A stretch of DNA of 64,000 nt, taken from NCBI RefSeq assembly GCF_016545825.1, contig NC_052612.1, forward strand, positions 40,841,738-40,905,737, written 5' to 3'. The stretch comes from Eucalyptus grandis (lineage: Eukaryota; Streptophyta; Magnoliopsida; Myrtales; Myrtaceae). Within the stretch, counting starts at the first letter, position 1, and every line of letters starts with the position of its first letter. The translations under genes and the position numbers were made by a program. Of the stretch, positions 62,646 through 64,000 are shown in pieces. The notes under the pieces are model-generated. The model saw only the letters and a list, made by a program, of their open reading frames with translations, searched no databases and was not told the origin of the DNA.

Positions 62646-63023
62646 ATGGCCAAGCTTTCGCTGGCGCAATTCTTCGTGGCGGCCCTCGTTTTTTCAGGTT
62701 ATCTTTCTTTGTACGTGAGTTTCTTTTGCGGCGATGTTTCGCTTTGCAAGACGTAAGCGTGACTGTAACGCTGACTTTGCGTTACTGACGTTTCTCGGTC
62801 GATTGGGAAAAATATTTGCAGCCATGGACGTGAGGCCTCGTGCACCAGCGGTGAGGTCGGACCGGAAAGTCCGTGCCTCGAGATCACAGATGACCCGCAG
62901 TGTTACAACCTGATTTGCGAGAAGAAATGCAGGTCCGACCACGGTGACTCCTTCCAGCAAGCGTACGGCGCGATCAGTTCCATTGGTGGCGGGGTGGCCT
63001 GCCACTGCTACTATTTCTGTTGA
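62646..63023 (+). CDS. Defensin-like cysteine-rich secreted peptide, 88 aa
   Basis: Small secreted peptide of the plant defensin-like (CS-alpha-beta) type. Exon 1 62646-62710, exon 2 62822-63023, total 267 bases. The N-terminus is a signal peptide (MAKLSLAQFFVAALVFSGYL) with cleavage probably near residue 27. The mature part has eight cysteines at 29, 40, 49, 54, 58, 82, 84 and 88, including the CxxxC (54-58) and CxC (82-84) pairs of the fold. The intron interrupts the end of the signal peptide, as is usual in this family. I used the GTACGT donor at 62711; the GT at 62698 would put exon 2 out of frame and lose all cysteines. Likely roles are antimicrobial or reproductive signalling; the sequence cannot tell which. 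The 23-residue loop between Cys58 and Cys82 is longer than in classical defensins. Confidence 0.85.
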
Positions 63024-63574
63024 GTCCTCGAGCGGGCACGTGCGTCGCCACCTACTTTCGAGCTGCTTCATTGGGACGCTAATGAAACGTCTGGCCGCTT
63101 GAATTCTTGAGTAATATTTGATCTCTTCCTCTTTATTCTTATCTCTTGATTTCGCATTCTTATCTCTATGATTTACCCAATGAAGGCGATCTACTGCAAT
63201 TCGGGATTTTTTTGTCATGCCTAGAGACTGATAATTAATCACGATAAGGCACGTCCAACGGAGTCGGAGTTGATCAACAGTAACGCAACCCTAGCCAAGT
63301 TGATGAAACATAGCTAGTGCCGCACCTTTTCCTTGTCGGCACGAGACCCCGATTCGGAAGGTGGTGAAACATTACATCTCTCGCCACTGTGACCCCGATT
63401 CTCGGAAGGTGGTAAAGTTCGACGTCTGTTGTCGAACTTTCTTGGTCTTTCCCACGTCCTCGAACACCAACTTGTGTAAAACCTTCGACGAAACTAACTC
63501 CAATTTTCATTGGATTTCTTCACGTTCGAGCCTTTTTGCGACAGTTGTCTCAAATTTAGGTAAGCATTATTCAA
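63024..63574. other. 3' flank of the defensin-like gene
   Basis: Probable 3' UTR followed by intergenic DNA. 63340-63420 contains a local duplication (GACCCCGATTC.CGGAAGGTGGT, twice, about 55 bp apart). No gene. Confidence 0.55.
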
Positions 63575-64000
63575 TTGTATCGGGCCATGCTTTATGGGCC
63601 TATCTTCGTCATAACTCGATAGCCCCCTCATCTCCGCCAGAGCATCATCTGTACAATGAGCTGATCGCAATGTCTATCTGACATGAAAAGCCTTGTCTCG
63701 GGTTAACTTGCTCCGATCTAATCGTGTGTCTTTAATCATCACAAGGTACGACCAACTAGGCCCGTCATAAAAGAAGGACGACCTAGTCCGAATGTCAAAT
63801 CGTCAACGACTCAACGGTCGATTTACAGAAACAGTTATGTCTCCACGTGTAAAAGACGTATCCATTCGAGCTCAAGTTCAATTCCTGTTCACATCGATTT
63901 TTCATAGCCAAGTCACGAGAAAGTAATTTCATGTGAAGTGAATACCCTGATCGTCCTCCTCCGTTCCCCTCTAGATGGTAGATAGATTGGTAGGCCTCCA
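63575..64000 (+). repeat. Unclassified interspersed repeat R1, copy 2 (runs off the window)
   Basis: Second copy of the repeat at 60010-60530, same orientation, without the T-rich interruption. It reaches the window end, so its right boundary is unknown. Confidence 0.75.

Overview
This window is nuclear DNA of a flowering plant. Every confident gene has GT-AG introns, and the products are plant-specific or plant-typical: TIC40, nCBP, an ERN-class ERF, an APR-like thioredoxin-fold protein, a CSD3-class Cu/Zn superoxide dismutase, an alpha-tubulin and a defensin-like peptide. Intergenic DNA is AT-rich and full of small non-autonomous DNA transposons, with GA/CT microsatellites near many gene starts. 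A woody eudicot fits, and the repeat style made me think of Myrtaceae (Eucalyptus-like). That is an impression, not something the sequence proves. I saw no bacterial, organellar or viral genes.

Layout. 1-4.1 kb: 3' exons of TIC40 (+). 5.9-7.1 kb: a DUF1639 gene (-), convergent with TIC40. 8-15.5 kb: AT-rich intergenic DNA with a frameshifted AG-peptide relic and a degenerate minisatellite. 15.6-16.9 kb: an intact DUF6821 membrane-protein gene (-). 17-35.5 kb: a mosaic of segmental duplications holding broken pieces of that gene and its promoter, three decayed copies of an unrecognised coiled-coil/Pro-Ala exon, two PIF/Harbinger-like elements, one hAT element with a perfect 8-bp target-site duplication, and long-TIR elements. 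One intact F-box/LRR gene (+, 28.4-30.4 kb) sits inside this mosaic.

35.6-56.5 kb is the gene-dense part: APR-like (-) and nCBP (+) are divergent; nCBP and Cu/Zn SOD (-) are convergent; SOD and alpha-tubulin (+) are divergent; tubulin and the ERF (-) are convergent. 57-64 kb is again repeat-rich. It holds long-TIR elements, a GC-rich 203-bp tandem repeat between two 385-bp direct repeats, and a two-exon defensin-like peptide gene whose proximal upstream region is the second of those direct repeats.

The genes do not form a pathway. They are unrelated housekeeping or regulatory genes (plastid import, cap binding, redox, cytoskeleton, transcription) plus one defence-type peptide. I rebuilt exon structures by joining splice sites that keep the frame and restore known family motifs. 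Coding totals close exactly to a stop for DUF1639 (215 aa), DUF6821 (296), F-box (482), APR-like (304), nCBP (230), SOD (156), tubulin (450), ERF (295) and defensin-like (88). I found no convincing new multi-gene system. The strongest leads are the duplication mosaic with its unknown exon family, and the repeat-derived promoter of the defensin-like gene.
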